From positions 1-64,000 of the forward strand of contig CAVXCA010000082.1 in the NCBI GenBank assembly GCA_963759955.1: a stretch of DNA of 64,000 nucleotides. Direction: 5' to 3'. Under the pieces are notes generated by a model that was given only the letters and a program-made list of their open reading frames with translations, made no database searches and was not told the origin of the DNA. The stretch comes from Roseiarcus sp963759955 (GTDB taxonomy: Bacteria; Pseudomonadota; Alphaproteobacteria; Rhizobiales; Beijerinckiaceae). Positions 7,670 to 18,557 of this stretch are shown piece after piece (within the stretch, counting starts at the first letter, position 1; each line of letters opens with the position of its first letter). Made by a program: the position numbers and the translations under genes.

Positions 7670-9048
7670 GAAGCGAGCGCGGCGAGGATGCGCGCCCAGG
7701 ATCGCGCGCCCTTGTGGAAGGACGAGCGCTCGTATTTCTCGTTGGGCGAATGGATCGCGTCGTCGTCGAGCCCGAACCCGACCATCAGGCTGTCCATGTT
7801 CAGTTCGCGCTTGAAGGCGCCGACGACCGGAATCGAGCCGCCGGAGCCGACCAGCGCGGCCGGCTTGCCCCACTCGGCCTCCAGCGCGCGCCGCGCTCGG
7901 CGCAACGCCTCGCCGCGCAAGGACAGCGCGATCGCCGGGCTCGCGCCGTGGGGCACGAACTCGGCGGTGACGTCGGCGGGCAGGCGCGCTTTGACGAAAG
8001 CGCGGAACGCTTGCGAGATGCGCTCCGGATTCTGCTTGCCGACCAGCCGGAACGACACCTTGGCGCTCGCTTTGGCCGGCAGCACGGTCTTGGTCCCCTC
8101 GCCGATATAGCCGCCGACGACGCCGTTGACGTCGCAGGTCGGGCGCGACCAGATCATCTCCAGCGTCGAGCGGCCCTGTTCGCCGGCGGGAACGGAGAGG
8201 CCGACTTCGCCGAGGAACGCCGCGTCGTCGAAATCGAGGCCGCGCCATTGCTCGGCGACCTCTTCGGGCAGTTCTTCGACGCCGTCGTAGAAGCCGGGCA
8301 GGGCGACCGCGCCGTTGGCGTCGTGCAGATCGGCGATGATGCGCGCGAGAACGCGAATTGGATTGATCGCCGCGCCGCCGTAAAGGCCGGAGTGAAGGTC
8401 GCGGTTCGGTCCGTGCACGACGACCTCCTCGAGCACCAGGCCGCGCAGCATGGTGGTGATCGCCGGGGTCTTGGCGTCCCACATGGAGGTGTCGCAAACG
8501 AGCGCCAGATCGGCTTTCAGCGTCTTGGCGTTCTTGACGAGGAAGGCGGGCAGGGAGGGCGAGCCCGTTTCCTCCTCGCCCTCGAACAGCACGGTGACGT
8601 TGCACGGCAGGCCGCCGCTCTGGCGGAAAGCTCGGCAGGCCTCGATGAAGGTCATCAACTGACCTTTGTCGTCGCAAGCGCCGCGCGCGACGATGCGCTG
8701 TCCGTTCGGCCCGTCGGCGAGGCGCGGCTCGAAAGGCGGCGTCGTCCATAGTTCGATCGGGTCGGCGGGCTGCACGTCGTAATGGCCGTAGAACAGCACG
8801 TGCGGGGCGTCGCGGGTCTTGGCCTTGGCGGCGCCCACCACCATCGGGCGGCCGGGCGTGTCCTGCCGCGAGGCTTCGAATCCGAGGTCGGTGAGCTCGC
8901 GCGTCAGCCAGTCGGCGGCGCGGTCGCAATCGGGAAAATGATCGGGGATCGCGGAGATCGAGGGGATCGCGAGCAGCGAAAAGAGACGATCCAGGGCCTC
9001 GCCTTGATTGGCGTCGATCGTCGAAAGCACATCCTCGAGCGTAGCCAT
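7666..9048 (-). CDS. M20-family metallopeptidase (dipeptidase)
   Basis: 460 residues of the ArgE/DapE/ACY1/CPG2 superfamily. The metal-binding motif FYGHYDVQPADP and the following ACDDKGQ (second metal-bridging Asp) and EGEEETGSPS (catalytic Glu pair) are present, with a dimerisation-domain region in the middle. The M20 'dipeptidase' subgroup cleaves dipeptides or acylated amino acids in the cytosol. ATG at 9048 is preceded by GGAG. The gene runs into the Nudix hydrolase gene with overlapping stop and start codons. The HYDVQP form points to the cytosolic nonspecific dipeptidase-like branch and not to DapE. Confidence 0.9.
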   Translation of the reverse strand: MATLEDVLSTIDANQGEALDRLFSLLAIPSISAIPDHFPDCDRAADWLTRELTDLGFEASRQDTPGRPMVVGAAKAKTRDAPHVLFYGHYDVQPADPIELWTTPPFEPRLADGPNGQRIVARGACDDKGQLMTFIEACRAFRQSGGLPCNVTVLFEGEEETGSPSLPAFLVKNAKTLKADLALVCDTSMWDAKTPAITTMLRGLVLEEVVVHGPNRDLHSGLYGGAAINPIRVLARIIADLHDANGAVALPGFYDGVEELPEEVAEQWRGLDFDDAAFLGEVGLSVPAGEQGRSTLEMIWSRPTCDVNGVVGGYIGEGTKTVLPAKASAKVSFRLVGKQNPERISQAFRAFVKARLPADVTAEFVPHGASPAIALSLRGEALRRARRALEAEWGKPAALVGSGGSIPVVGAFKRELNMDSLMVGFGLDDDAIHSPNEKYERSSFHKGARSWARILAALAS

Positions 9049-9216
9049 GAAAACTCCGGCGCCGCGGACGGACTTAGGGACGCCGGCCGCGTTCGCCTTC
9101 GCTTCTATCAGGCGCGCGGCGCGCGTCCAACTGGGGCGGCCCCGCGGGACGTTTTTTGGGGGGAAATTACTGGCGGGCGGCGTTGGGAGGAAAGCCGCCG
9201 CCCGCCACGCCGCCGA

Positions 9217-10836
9217 TCAGAAGAGATGGCGGAACAGGAAGTACAAGGTTCCCGACAGCAGAATGGCCGCGGGGAGGGTCAGCACCCAGCCGAGCGCGAT
9301 ATTGCGCAAGGTGGTCCACTGGATGCCCGAGCCGTTGGCGAGCATCGTGCCGGCGACGCCGGAGGACAGCACGTGCGTCGTCGAGACCGGCAGCCCCATG
9401 CCGTCGGCCGCGCCGATCGTCGCCATCGCGATGATCTCGGCGGCCGCGCCCTGGCCGTAGGTCAGGTGCGTCTTGCCGATCTTCTCGCCGACGGTGATGA
9501 CGATGCGCTTCCAGCCGACCATCGTGCCGAGGCCCAGCGCGACCGCGACCACGATCTTGACCCAGATCGGGATGAACTTGGTCGAGAGGTCGAGCTGCTT
9601 CTTGTAGGCGGCGAGCGTCGTGACTTCCGCCGGCTTCAGCTCGGCTTCCTTGTCCTTGGCGAGGATGCGCAGCGACTCGGAGGCCAGATACATGTCGTTG
9701 CGGACGTTCTGGACCTTGTCGGCGGGCGTCTTGGCGAGCGAGCCGTATTGCTGGACCTGATCGGCGATCTGCTTCACCAGCACCGAGAGCGAGGGGTAGG
9801 TGCCCTCGGAAATCTTGTGGGCGTGCACGTAGTCGGTGACTGCCGGGCGCGGATCGCCGATGATCGCGTAGCCCGCGCCGTGGGCGTCGATGATCTGCGA
9901 GGCGGCTTGCGAGGCGCTGACGAAAGCGGGCACGTGGCTGTCGGGGAGCGCGCGGTTCAAGGCGTAGGCGGTCGGCGCGACGCCGATGAGGATGAGCATG
10001 ATGAGGCCCATGCCCTTCTGACCGTCGTTGGAGCCGTGGAAGAACGAAACGCCGGAGCAGGTGAACACCAGCAGCGCGCGAATCCACAGCGGCGGCGGCG
10101 CGGCGGTGGTCGGCGCCGTGTAGAGCGCGGGCTTGCGCACCGCGAACTTCATCACCAGCAGCAGCAGCGCGGAGAAGATGAAGCCGAACAACGGCGACAG
10201 CAGCAGCGAATAGCCGATGTTCGTCACTTGGCCCCATTCGACGCCGGAGGTGCCGTCCTGACCGCGCATCAAAGCGTTGGCGACGCCGACGCCGACGATC
10301 GAGCCGATCAGCGTATGCGAGCTGGAGGCCGGCAGGCCGAACGACCAGGTGCCGAGGTTCCAGATGATCGCCGAGATCAGCAGCGCGAACACCATCGCGA
10401 AGCCGGCGTTGGAGCCGACCTGCATGATGAGCTCGACCGGCAGCAGCGAGACGATGCCGAAGGCGACCGCGCCCGCGGAGGTGAGCACGCCGAGCAGGTT
10501 CAGCATGCCCGACCACACCACGGCGATCTGAGGCTTGAGCGAGTGCGTGTAGATGACCGTCGCCACCGCGTTGGCGGTGTCGTGGAAGCCGTTGACGAAT
10601 TCGAAGCCGAGCGCGATCACCATCGCCACGCCGAGCAGAAGAAACGGCAGGATCGTCTTCGGGGCCGCGCCGCTCTCGGCGACGTCGGAATAGATCGAAT
10701 AGGCCATGAAGAACAGGCCGCCCGCGAGGACCGCGAGAAAGATCAGCAGCGCGCGGAGGTCGGTCGGCTGATCCAATTGGACGCGCGCCGGCGCCGAAAT
10801 CGGCGCGGACGTCATGGCGTCGGCGATAGCGGTCAT
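9217..10836 (-). CDS. inorganic phosphate transporter, PiT family
   Basis: About 539 residues of the Pho4/PitA family of low-affinity cation-coupled phosphate symporters in the inner membrane. The duplicated signature is visible: GFEFVNGFHDTANAVATVIYTHSL in the first half and GVSFFHGSNDGQKGMGLIML in the second. Ten or so hydrophobic segments are evident (for example LRALLIFLAVLAGGLFFMAYSIY). A long hydrophilic loop with Lys/Glu/Gln-rich sequence (SLAKTPADKVQNVRND...AKDKEAELKPAEVTTLA) separates the halves, as in larger Pit proteins. The start at 10836 follows GGGGAG; an ATG at 10890 is in frame. No PhoU-like partner gene is adjacent. Confidence 0.88.
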   Translation of the reverse strand: MTAIADAMTSAPISAPARVQLDQPTDLRALLIFLAVLAGGLFFMAYSIYSDVAESGAAPKTILPFLLLGVAMVIALGFEFVNGFHDTANAVATVIYTHSLKPQIAVVWSGMLNLLGVLTSAGAVAFGIVSLLPVELIMQVGSNAGFAMVFALLISAIIWNLGTWSFGLPASSSHTLIGSIVGVGVANALMRGQDGTSGVEWGQVTNIGYSLLLSPLFGFIFSALLLLVMKFAVRKPALYTAPTTAAPPPLWIRALLVFTCSGVSFFHGSNDGQKGMGLIMLILIGVAPTAYALNRALPDSHVPAFVSASQAASQIIDAHGAGYAIIGDPRPAVTDYVHAHKISEGTYPSLSVLVKQIADQVQQYGSLAKTPADKVQNVRNDMYLASESLRILAKDKEAELKPAEVTTLAAYKKQLDLSTKFIPIWVKIVVAVALGLGTMVGWKRIVITVGEKIGKTHLTYGQGAAAEIIAMATIGAADGMGLPVSTTHVLSSGVAGTMLANGSGIQWTTLRNIALGWVLTLPAAILLSGTLYFLFRHLF

Positions 10837-10933
10837 GGCGATAAGACTCCCCAGCAGCCAAATGGCTCGGCTTCTATCGCCAAGCCGCATGACAGGTTCG
10901 TGACGCTGCGGGGGGATTGTCAGATTATTGCGT

Positions 10934-13216
10934 TCAGCCGACCTCGGCGAGCAGCGACATTTGCAGCTTGTCCGGCTCGCCGTCCTGATCGGTCAACCGA
11001 GTCGGATAGTCGCCGGTGAAGCAATGGTCGGTGAATTGCGGGCGTCGATCGTCGCGCTTCTCGTAGCCCATGGCGCGGTAGATGCCGTTGATGGAAAGGA
11101 AGGCGAGGCTGTCGGCGCCCATGAAACGGCGCATCGACTCCAGATCCATGCGCGCGGCGAGCAGCTTGTCGCGCACGGGGGTGTCGATGCCGTAGAAGTC
11201 GGGATGGGTGATCGGCGGCGAGGAAATGCGGAAATGCACCTCGCGCGCGCCCGCTTCGCGCATCATCTGGACGATCTTCACGCTCGTCGTGCCGCGCACG
11301 ATCGAATTGTCGATCAGCACGATGCGCTTGCCGGCGACGACCGCGCGATTGGCGTTGTGCTTGAGGCGAACGCCGAGTTCGCGGATCGCCTGGGTCGGCT
11401 GGATGAAGGTGCGTCCGACGTAATGATTGCGGATGATGCCGAGCTCGAAGGGAATGCCGCACGCCTCGGCGTAGCCGAGCGCCGCCGGCACTCCGGAATC
11501 GGGCACCGGCACCACGACGTCCGCGCTCGCCGGGGCCTCGCGCGCGAGCTCGGCGCCCATCGCCTTGCGGGTGGCGTAGACCGATCGTCCGTGCACGATC
11601 GAGTTGGGCCGGGCGAAATAGATATATTCGAAGATGCACGGCCGCATGCGTTGCGGCGGGAACGGCTTCAGGCTCTGCACGCCGTCGGCGTCGATGACGA
11701 TGACCTCGCCGTTTTCGATGTCGCGGACGAACTTGGCGCCGATGATGTCGAGCGCGCAGGTCTCCGAGCACAGGATCGGGCAGCCGTTGAGTTCGCCGAG
11801 CACCAGCGGGCGAATGCCGAGCGGGTCGCGCGCGCCGATCAGCTTCTTGTTGGTGAGGGCGACGAGCGCATAGGCGCCCTCGATCTGCCCCAACGCTTCG
11901 ACGAAGCGTTCGACGATGCGCGGCCGGCGCGAGCGCGCCGAAAGCAGCAGCACGACTTCGGTGTCTGACGTCGACTGGCAGATCGCGCCCTCGCGGATCA
12001 GTTCGCGGCGAAGCGTCAGGCCGTTGGTGAGGTTGCCGTTGTGGGCGACCGCGAGGCCGCCGGCGTCGAGTTCGGCGAACAGCGGCTGGACATTGCGCAG
12101 GATCGTGTCGCCGGTGGTGGAATAGCGGACATGGCCGATGGCCGACGAACCGGGCAGACGTTCGATCGCCGCGGCGCTGGAGAAATGGTCGCCCACCAGT
12201 CCCTGGCGGCGCTCGGAATGGAACCGCTCGCCGTCGAAGGCGACGATGCCCGCCGCCTCCTGCCCACGATGTTGCAGGGCGTGGAGCCCCAGCGCGGTGA
12301 TCGCGGCGGCGTCGGGGTGTCCGAAAATTCCAAAAACGCCGCACTCCTCCCGCAACCGATCGTCGTCGAGACCGAATTCGGCGGCCTCGGCCGGAAGGTT
12401 CTGGGCGGCGCCCGGACGGGAAATCTCGATGTCGTTCGGGTTGGCGGTGGGTGTTCTGCGGCTGCTGTCCATCGGGGGGTTCAGGGTTTGAGCGGCGTCG
12501 GCACGATCGCGGGCGGCGCCGGGGCCGGCATCGGCACGCCCTTGTTGATCAACGACTTCGAGCTTTTGTTTGTCTGAGGGCGTCGCGCCGGCGGGAGGGG
12601 AGGCGTTCGTCGTCTTGGCCGGGTCGGGGGCGGGCGACGGGGCGGGCGCCACGCCCGCAGCGCCGTTTTCGTCCGGCGGCGTCTCGGCGGCGGCGCTCGC
12701 GTTCTTCGTCTTGATCCAGCCCTCGATCGTCGAGGCGAAGTCTTCCGGCAGCATCGTGATGATGTAGTTCGCGGTTTCGTTCAGCGCCGGCCGCGTTTTC
12801 GCGGTCTTCACCCATTCTGGCGGTTGATTGCCCTGCAACAGCCAAGTGAAGATTGCGAAGGCGACGACGGCGAGCAGGAAGCCGCGCGCCACGCCGAACA
12901 GGAATCCGAGCGAACGATCGAGCGCGCCGACCTTGCTGTCGAGAATCGCGTCGGACAGGTAGATCGTGAACAGCGACACGACGATCAGCGTCGCGAAAAA
13001 CACCGCCACCACCGCCAAAATGACCGGGACGATGCTGCCCTTGTGGAAGTAAGGCGAAATGAAGGGCAGGACGAGGGGATAGAAATAAAAGGCCGTCGCC
13101 GCCGACGCGGCCCAGGAGCCGATCGCCAGAACCTCGCGGGTGAAGCCTCGCATCATCGACAGCAAGGCCGAGACGAGAATGATGCCGAGAACTCCGAGAT
13201 CAAGATAAGAAGGCAT
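10934..13216 (-). CDS. purF: CvpA-PurF fusion: colicin V production-like membrane protein joined to amidophosphoribosyltransferase
   Basis: A single open frame of 760 residues. Residues 1-165 are a CvpA-type membrane protein with four hydrophobic segments (YLDLGVLGIILVSALLSMMRGFTREVLAIGS onward). An Ala/Pro-rich linker follows (about 180-270). The rest is PurF, which makes phosphoribosylamine from PRPP and glutamine, the first step of purine synthesis: class II glutaminase beginning CGVFGIFGH, HALQHRGQEAAGIV, then the PRPP loop VVLIDNSIVRGTTS. PurF normally needs Cys1 exposed after propeptide removal; here that cysteine lies about 300 residues in. An internal ATG at 12472 (MDSSRRT) could start PurF alone but has no obvious ribosome-binding site. 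The separate cvpA-purF neighbours beside radA are usual in Hyphomicrobiales, so this is loss of the intervening stop (or a sequencing frameshift). The CvpA start follows a GAGG. Confidence 0.85.
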   Translation of the reverse strand: MPSYLDLGVLGIILVSALLSMMRGFTREVLAIGSWAASAATAFYFYPLVLPFISPYFHKGSIVPVILAVVAVFFATLIVVSLFTIYLSDAILDSKVGALDRSLGFLFGVARGFLLAVVAFAIFTWLLQGNQPPEWVKTAKTRPALNETANYIITMLPEDFASTIEGWIKTKNASAAAETPPDENGAAGVAPAPSPAPDPAKTTNASPPAGATPSDKQKLEVVDQQGRADAGPGAARDRADAAQTLNPPMDSSRRTPTANPNDIEISRPGAAQNLPAEAAEFGLDDDRLREECGVFGIFGHPDAAAITALGLHALQHRGQEAAGIVAFDGERFHSERRQGLVGDHFSSAAAIERLPGSSAIGHVRYSTTGDTILRNVQPLFAELDAGGLAVAHNGNLTNGLTLRRELIREGAICQSTSDTEVVLLLSARSRRPRIVERFVEALGQIEGAYALVALTNKKLIGARDPLGIRPLVLGELNGCPILCSETCALDIIGAKFVRDIENGEVIVIDADGVQSLKPFPPQRMRPCIFEYIYFARPNSIVHGRSVYATRKAMGAELAREAPASADVVVPVPDSGVPAALGYAEACGIPFELGIIRNHYVGRTFIQPTQAIRELGVRLKHNANRAVVAGKRIVLIDNSIVRGTTSVKIVQMMREAGAREVHFRISSPPITHPDFYGIDTPVRDKLLAARMDLESMRRFMGADSLAFLSINGIYRAMGYEKRDDRRPQFTDHCFTGDYPTRLTDQDGEPDKLQMSLLAEVG

Positions 13217-13315
13217 TGCACCGAGCCTCGCATCCGCGGGGTAGAAATTTCGGGCTCGCCCGACGGCCGCCCATCGCATCGTCGCCCGGCCTTATAGCCA
13301 AGCTATGCCGTCTCG

Positions 13316-14716
<1,401 letters not shown>

Positions 14717-14794
14717 GGCGCGACAAGTGGCAGGATTCGGGGCGTCCTGTCGAGCCGCTTGATCGGACGGCAGGGCGGAAAGGGCCTGGCCGCC

Positions 14795-16288
14795 CTAAGC
14801 GAGCGATTGATAGAGCGCGCAATACCGGCCGGCCGGGCGGTTCCAGGCGAAGTCGCGCGCCATCGCCCGGCGGCGCATCGCCCTAATGCGGCCGCGCGAG
14901 GCGAACGCCGCGATGGCGCGACGCACCGCGCTCGACAGCCCGTCGACGGTCTCCGCGTCGAACAGGAAACCGGTCTCGCCGTCCTCGATCGTGTCGGCCA
15001 ATCCGCCGGTGCGATGCGCGATCGGCAGCGAACCGCTCTTTTGCGCGTACATCTGCGTCAGGCCGCAGGGCTCGAATCGCGACGGCATGAGCAGAAAGTC
15101 GCTGCCGGCGAACATTTGCCGCGCCTCGTCGTCGTCGAAGCCGATATCGGCCCCGATCGCGTCGGGATGGCGCCGATGGAGGTCCAGGATCGCGTCTTCG
15201 AAGCGCTTCTCGCCGCGTCCGGCGGCGACGATCTGTCCGCCTTCGGCGACGATCTCATCGGCCGCCTCGATCGAAAGGTCGACGCCCTTCTGGTGGACGA
15301 GCCGAGAGATGATGGCGAACAGCGGCCCCTTGCTGACGGCCAGGCCAAACGACTTGCGCACCGCCTCGGCGTTCGCTTCCTTCCACGCGTCCGGGTCGAT
15401 CGGGGCTGCGCCGGCCTCGCTCGCGGCCAGCCCCCAGTCGTCTTCGATGCCGTTCAGGATGCCGGTCAGCTTGCCCTCTCGGGCGCGGCCCTCCAGCAGG
15501 CCATGAAGCCCGCAGCCGGATTCGGGCTGGGTGATTTCCCGCGCGTAGGTCTCGCTGACGGTGGTGACGTGGGAGGCGTAGTAGATGCCGGCCTTCAGAT
15601 AGGAGAGCCGGCCATGGAACTCGATCCCGTTCTGAGCGAACGCGCGCTCGGGAACGCCCAGCGCGGCGAGCCTCTCGCGCGAGAACAGCCCCTGAAAGGC
15701 GAGATTGTGGATCGTCATCACGGAGGGCGTGCGAATGCCCAGCCATTCGAGATAGCCCGCCGCCATGGCCGTCGGCCAGTCGTTGAGATGCAGCACCGCC
15801 GGCGTCCACGCGGGGTCGCCGAGTCCAGCGGCCATTTGGGCGGCGGCCAGCGAGAGCCGCCCGAAGCGCACGTCGGCGTCGGGCCACGGCGCTCCCTCGG
15901 GATCCGCATAAGGCGTGCCCGGGCGCTCATAAAGCTGCGGGCAGAGAAGAACATAGACGATCAGGCCGTCCTCAGCGGACAAGCGCCCCAATCCACACCC
16001 CGGGATTTCCGCCAGCCCGGGCAATTCCACGATGCGTTCGAGCGAAGATCGTCCCTCGACGACTTCTCGATAGCCGGGGATCAGCACGCGAACGTCGGCG
16101 AACGGCCGCAACGCGCGCGGCAGGGCCGCCGAAACGACGCCCAACCCACCGATCTTGACGAAATCCGACATCTCCGGCGTCACGAAAAGAACTCGCCGGC
16201 TCAACCGTCCGAGCGCGCGCTCATCCGGCCGCGGCTCTTCTTTCGCTCGAGGCTCTGCCCGATCCCTAGCGATCCATTCGCCGTTCAT
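14795..16288 (-). CDS. glgA: glycogen synthase (GT5)
   Basis: About 497 residues of ADP-glucose-dependent alpha-1,4-glucan synthase. The ADP-glucose-binding K-x-G-G motif is FVKIGGLGVVSAALPRAL, the HLNDWPTA and TIHNLAFQG blocks are typical of GT5, and the GT-B C-terminal domain has IISRLVHQKGVDL and the catalytic SRFEPCGLTQMYAQKSGSLPI with TGGLADTI. Normal GlgA is about 480 residues; the N-terminal ~30 residues here are extra and charged. ATG 16288 has GGGGAA upstream, favoured over ATGs at 16309 and 16354. No other glg gene is adjacent, so glycogen branching and ADP-glucose supply must be encoded elsewhere. Confidence 0.93.
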   Translation of the reverse strand: MNGEWIARDRAEPRAKEEPRPDERALGRLSRRVLFVTPEMSDFVKIGGLGVVSAALPRALRPFADVRVLIPGYREVVEGRSSLERIVELPGLAEIPGCGLGRLSAEDGLIVYVLLCPQLYERPGTPYADPEGAPWPDADVRFGRLSLAAAQMAAGLGDPAWTPAVLHLNDWPTAMAAGYLEWLGIRTPSVMTIHNLAFQGLFSRERLAALGVPERAFAQNGIEFHGRLSYLKAGIYYASHVTTVSETYAREITQPESGCGLHGLLEGRAREGKLTGILNGIEDDWGLAASEAGAAPIDPDAWKEANAEAVRKSFGLAVSKGPLFAIISRLVHQKGVDLSIEAADEIVAEGGQIVAAGRGEKRFEDAILDLHRRHPDAIGADIGFDDDEARQMFAGSDFLLMPSRFEPCGLTQMYAQKSGSLPIAHRTGGLADTIEDGETGFLFDAETVDGLSSAVRRAIAAFASRGRIRAMRRRAMARDFAWNRPAGRYCALYQSLA

Positions 16289-16390
16289 AGGTTTTCCCCG
16301 CCTTTCCATTCGAGTCGCGCGTTGGCCTCCGGCGAATCTCTTCGTCGGAGGCAAGGGAGCGCGCTACGGCGCCAGAAAAACGCGTGCCGC

Positions 16391-16939
16391 CTACACAGGC
16401 CGCGCCTCTCCTTTGGCGGTCGGCTTGCGCTCGTCAGCGCTCGCCACGATGGGGCTGGTCGGCAAGATCGCCGCGCGGCGGCGGGCGGCGCTGATCTTCT
16501 CTGTCGGACCGACCCTGATTTCGTTGGTCACGCCGACGACGCCGCGGGTATTGCGGACGTCCGCCTCGGCGCAACTCTTCTCATAGGGCCGTTCGACCTC
16601 GCCCCTCAGGGTGACCCAACCCTTCTCGCACTTGGCCAGCACCCGATCGCGCGGCACCGCGAGATCCCAGTAGAGCGCGTTGAGAACGTTGTTGGCGACC
16701 TCCTCGAACTCTCGCCGGGACTTCTGCGCCGGGCAAACCTCGAGCTCGTCGAGAACCCCCGCGATGCCGGGCACGCCCTCGACTTTGTACTTGACCGCCA
16801 ACTTCTGCGCGTGCGTATCGACGTCGCCGCTCAGAGTCGCCACGCCATCCCGCACCGTCGCGAAGATGCGGGAGACGTCAATCGACGGCTCCAAGTAGAG
16901 CGCGCTGAGCACAGCTTGCTCTAACATTTGGTCCATCAT
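16391..16939 (-). CDS. BON-domain protein, copy 1
   Basis: About 182 residues with two BON modules. Each has the typical alternating pattern ending in a conserved glycine: RIFATVRDGVATLSGDVDTHAQKLAVKYKVEGVPGIAGVLDELEV and VLAKCEKGWVTLRGEVERPYEKSCAEADVRNTRGVVGVTNEIRV. BON domains bind membranes or small ligands (OsmY, Kbp families). No signal peptide is seen, so a cytoplasmic, Kbp-like location is likely. The start follows GGGAGCGAG. A paralogue lies upstream at 17452-18000 on the same strand: tandem duplication with diverged C-terminal tails. This family is often induced by stress in alphaproteobacteria, but no regulator is evident here. Confidence 0.85.
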   Translation of the reverse strand: MMDQMLEQAVLSALYLEPSIDVSRIFATVRDGVATLSGDVDTHAQKLAVKYKVEGVPGIAGVLDELEVCPAQKSRREFEEVANNVLNALYWDLAVPRDRVLAKCEKGWVTLRGEVERPYEKSCAEADVRNTRGVVGVTNEIRVGPTEKISAARRRAAILPTSPIVASADERKPTAKGEARPV

Positions 16940-17451
16940 GGCCTCGCTCCCGTCTTCAGCGTCCGCCCCGCTCATCGCCGAACAGCCCGGTTGCGCGGGC
17001 GAGGCGGATCGCTGGAGAGGGGTGACTGCCGATTGGGGCCGCGCGCTCGACTAGCAGCGACGCCACAAAACCCGCGCCGGCCGATCCGACCGCTCGGATG
17101 GGCCGCGTACGCTTGCGTCCGGATTCCGCCCCGGCTTCGTCTTATCGGCCGGGCCGCAATCACGGTAAATACTATATACTCCCTACCTCGAACTATGTCA
17201 ACGATCATGTCGAGAAATAACAGGCAACATTCTACAGCGAAGAGTTTCATTATAATACTGCCGGTCCCCTGCGGCGACACGTCGAGCAACGGCGCCGCCG
17301 CTGGCGGTCTGGGGGCGGGACAGCCGGGCCGCGCCCTGCGCCCTCGCATCACGGCGCGACATTGCGACGCTCGAAACTGACGTGAAGCGACTCCGCGCCG
17401 CGGCCGCTGACAGCGAAGCGGCGCCCGCGCGAAAAGGCGCCGGGGTCGCGC
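16940..17451. other. intergenic region between BON paralogues
   Basis: About 510 bp. Around 17165-17260 it is strikingly A/T-rich for this genome (TAAATACTATATACTCCC, TTTCATTATAATACTG), consistent with a promoter for the downstream BON gene. The remainder is GC-rich with no protein-like frame. Similar A/T-rich DNA precedes the second BON gene, so the promoter region may have been duplicated with the gene. Confidence 0.5.
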
Positions 17452-18000
17452 TTACGACACCGACGCCCGCCGACCTTCGGCCCTCTTCTGCTCGTCCGCG
17501 ATCGGCCCGATCGCGCCGGCGAGCAAAAACGCCTCGTCGCGACGGGGCGCGTCGATCTTCGCGCGCGAAGCGACGGTGATCTCGTTGGTCACCCCCACGA
17601 CGCCGCTTATCTTGCGGACGTCCGCCTCCGCGGAACTCTTTTGATAGGCTCGGTCGACTTCGCCGCTCAGCGTGACCCAGCCCCGCTCGCATTTGGCGCT
17701 CACCCGGTCAGGCGGCACGGCGCAATCCCAGTAGAGAGCGTTGAGAACGCTCGCCGCGACTTCCTCGAAACCTCGGCCGGGTTTCTCGCGAGCGGCGACT
17801 TCGAGCTCGTCGACGACGCTCTTTACGCCCGGCACGCACGCGGCCTTATATTTGGCCGCCAACTTCTGCGTGTGGGCGCCGACACTGCCCGTCAAAGTCA
17901 CCACGCCCTCGCGCACCGTCACGAGGATGCGCGCGGTATTGATCGAGGGCTCCAAGCAGAGCGCGCTGAGCACAGCGCGCTCCAAGTTTTGGTCCGTCAT
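17452..18000 (-). CDS. BON-domain protein, copy 2
   Basis: 182 residues, paralogous to the adjacent gene along its whole length except the tail: MTDQNLERAVLSALCLEPSINTARILVTVREGVVTLTGSV and RVSAKCERGWVTLSGEVDRAYQKSSAEADVRKISGVVGVTNEI. Two BON modules, no signal peptide. The ATG at 18000 sits behind GGGAGGAGG, a strong ribosome site. The pair has no other linked genes. A membrane or ligand-binding stress role is inferred from the domain alone. Confidence 0.85.
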   Translation of the reverse strand: MTDQNLERAVLSALCLEPSINTARILVTVREGVVTLTGSVGAHTQKLAAKYKAACVPGVKSVVDELEVAAREKPGRGFEEVAASVLNALYWDCAVPPDRVSAKCERGWVTLSGEVDRAYQKSSAEADVRKISGVVGVTNEITVASRAKIDAPRRDEAFLLAGAIGPIADEQKRAEGRRASVS

Positions 18001-18557
18001 GGCCTCCTCCCGTCGTCAGCTGGCGCACCCGTTGCGGCAGGGCTCGTTCGCGGGAGCAACGTCGATCGCTGAAAAACGCGAACCGCCCTACCGGGCAGGT
18101 CGCCCGACTGGCCAAGACGCTGGCGAACTGGCCGCTGGTCCCTGTTACGCTCGGATGGGCCGCGGTTATTTTCGATCCTCCTATGTACTACTTTCTGTCT
18201 CGTTACGGACAGACACAATAATATACTGGATGAATTCACACCGGCGACATTGACGTTCGTCAACATTCCCGCCTCGAGAAAACGTCATACTTTTTACGTT
18301 AGAGATATTTATAATCAAACTATTGTGAATGATAATGTCCGATTGTGGCGATAAGATTACGCTATTGCAACAGTCGGCTCCGGTAAATCGGGCCGGCGGC
18401 GATCAGCGAAGGCGCAAGCTCGTGCTTTCGGACTGGGCCGGGCAGGACTTGCCCTGTCGCCGCGACCGCCATCGGCGGAGGGGGCGGCGCGCCGGTTGCC
18501 AAGGCGGGGGAGTTGGGCGAACCTGTCGGCCGAGTTCTCGTCTGCGGGAAGCCGAAC
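18001..18557. other. intergenic region with A/T-rich promoter-like DNA and two short inverted repeats
   Basis: The region lies between divergent genes (a BON gene leftwards, a binding-protein gene rightwards). It contains TCTGTC...GACAGA (18194-18213) and TTGACGTTCGTCAA (18250-18263), the latter with perfect 6-bp arms around TT. DNA at 18270-18340 is unusually A/T-rich. The inverted repeats could be operators for either gene; no known regulator consensus is matched with certainty. No gene is seen. Confidence 0.5.

Noticed and set aside
8782..11019. 745-codon open frame on the plus strand
   Set aside because: It spans parts of three real minus-strand genes (M20 peptidase, Pit transporter, purF end) and reads as Arg/His/Asp-rich shadow.
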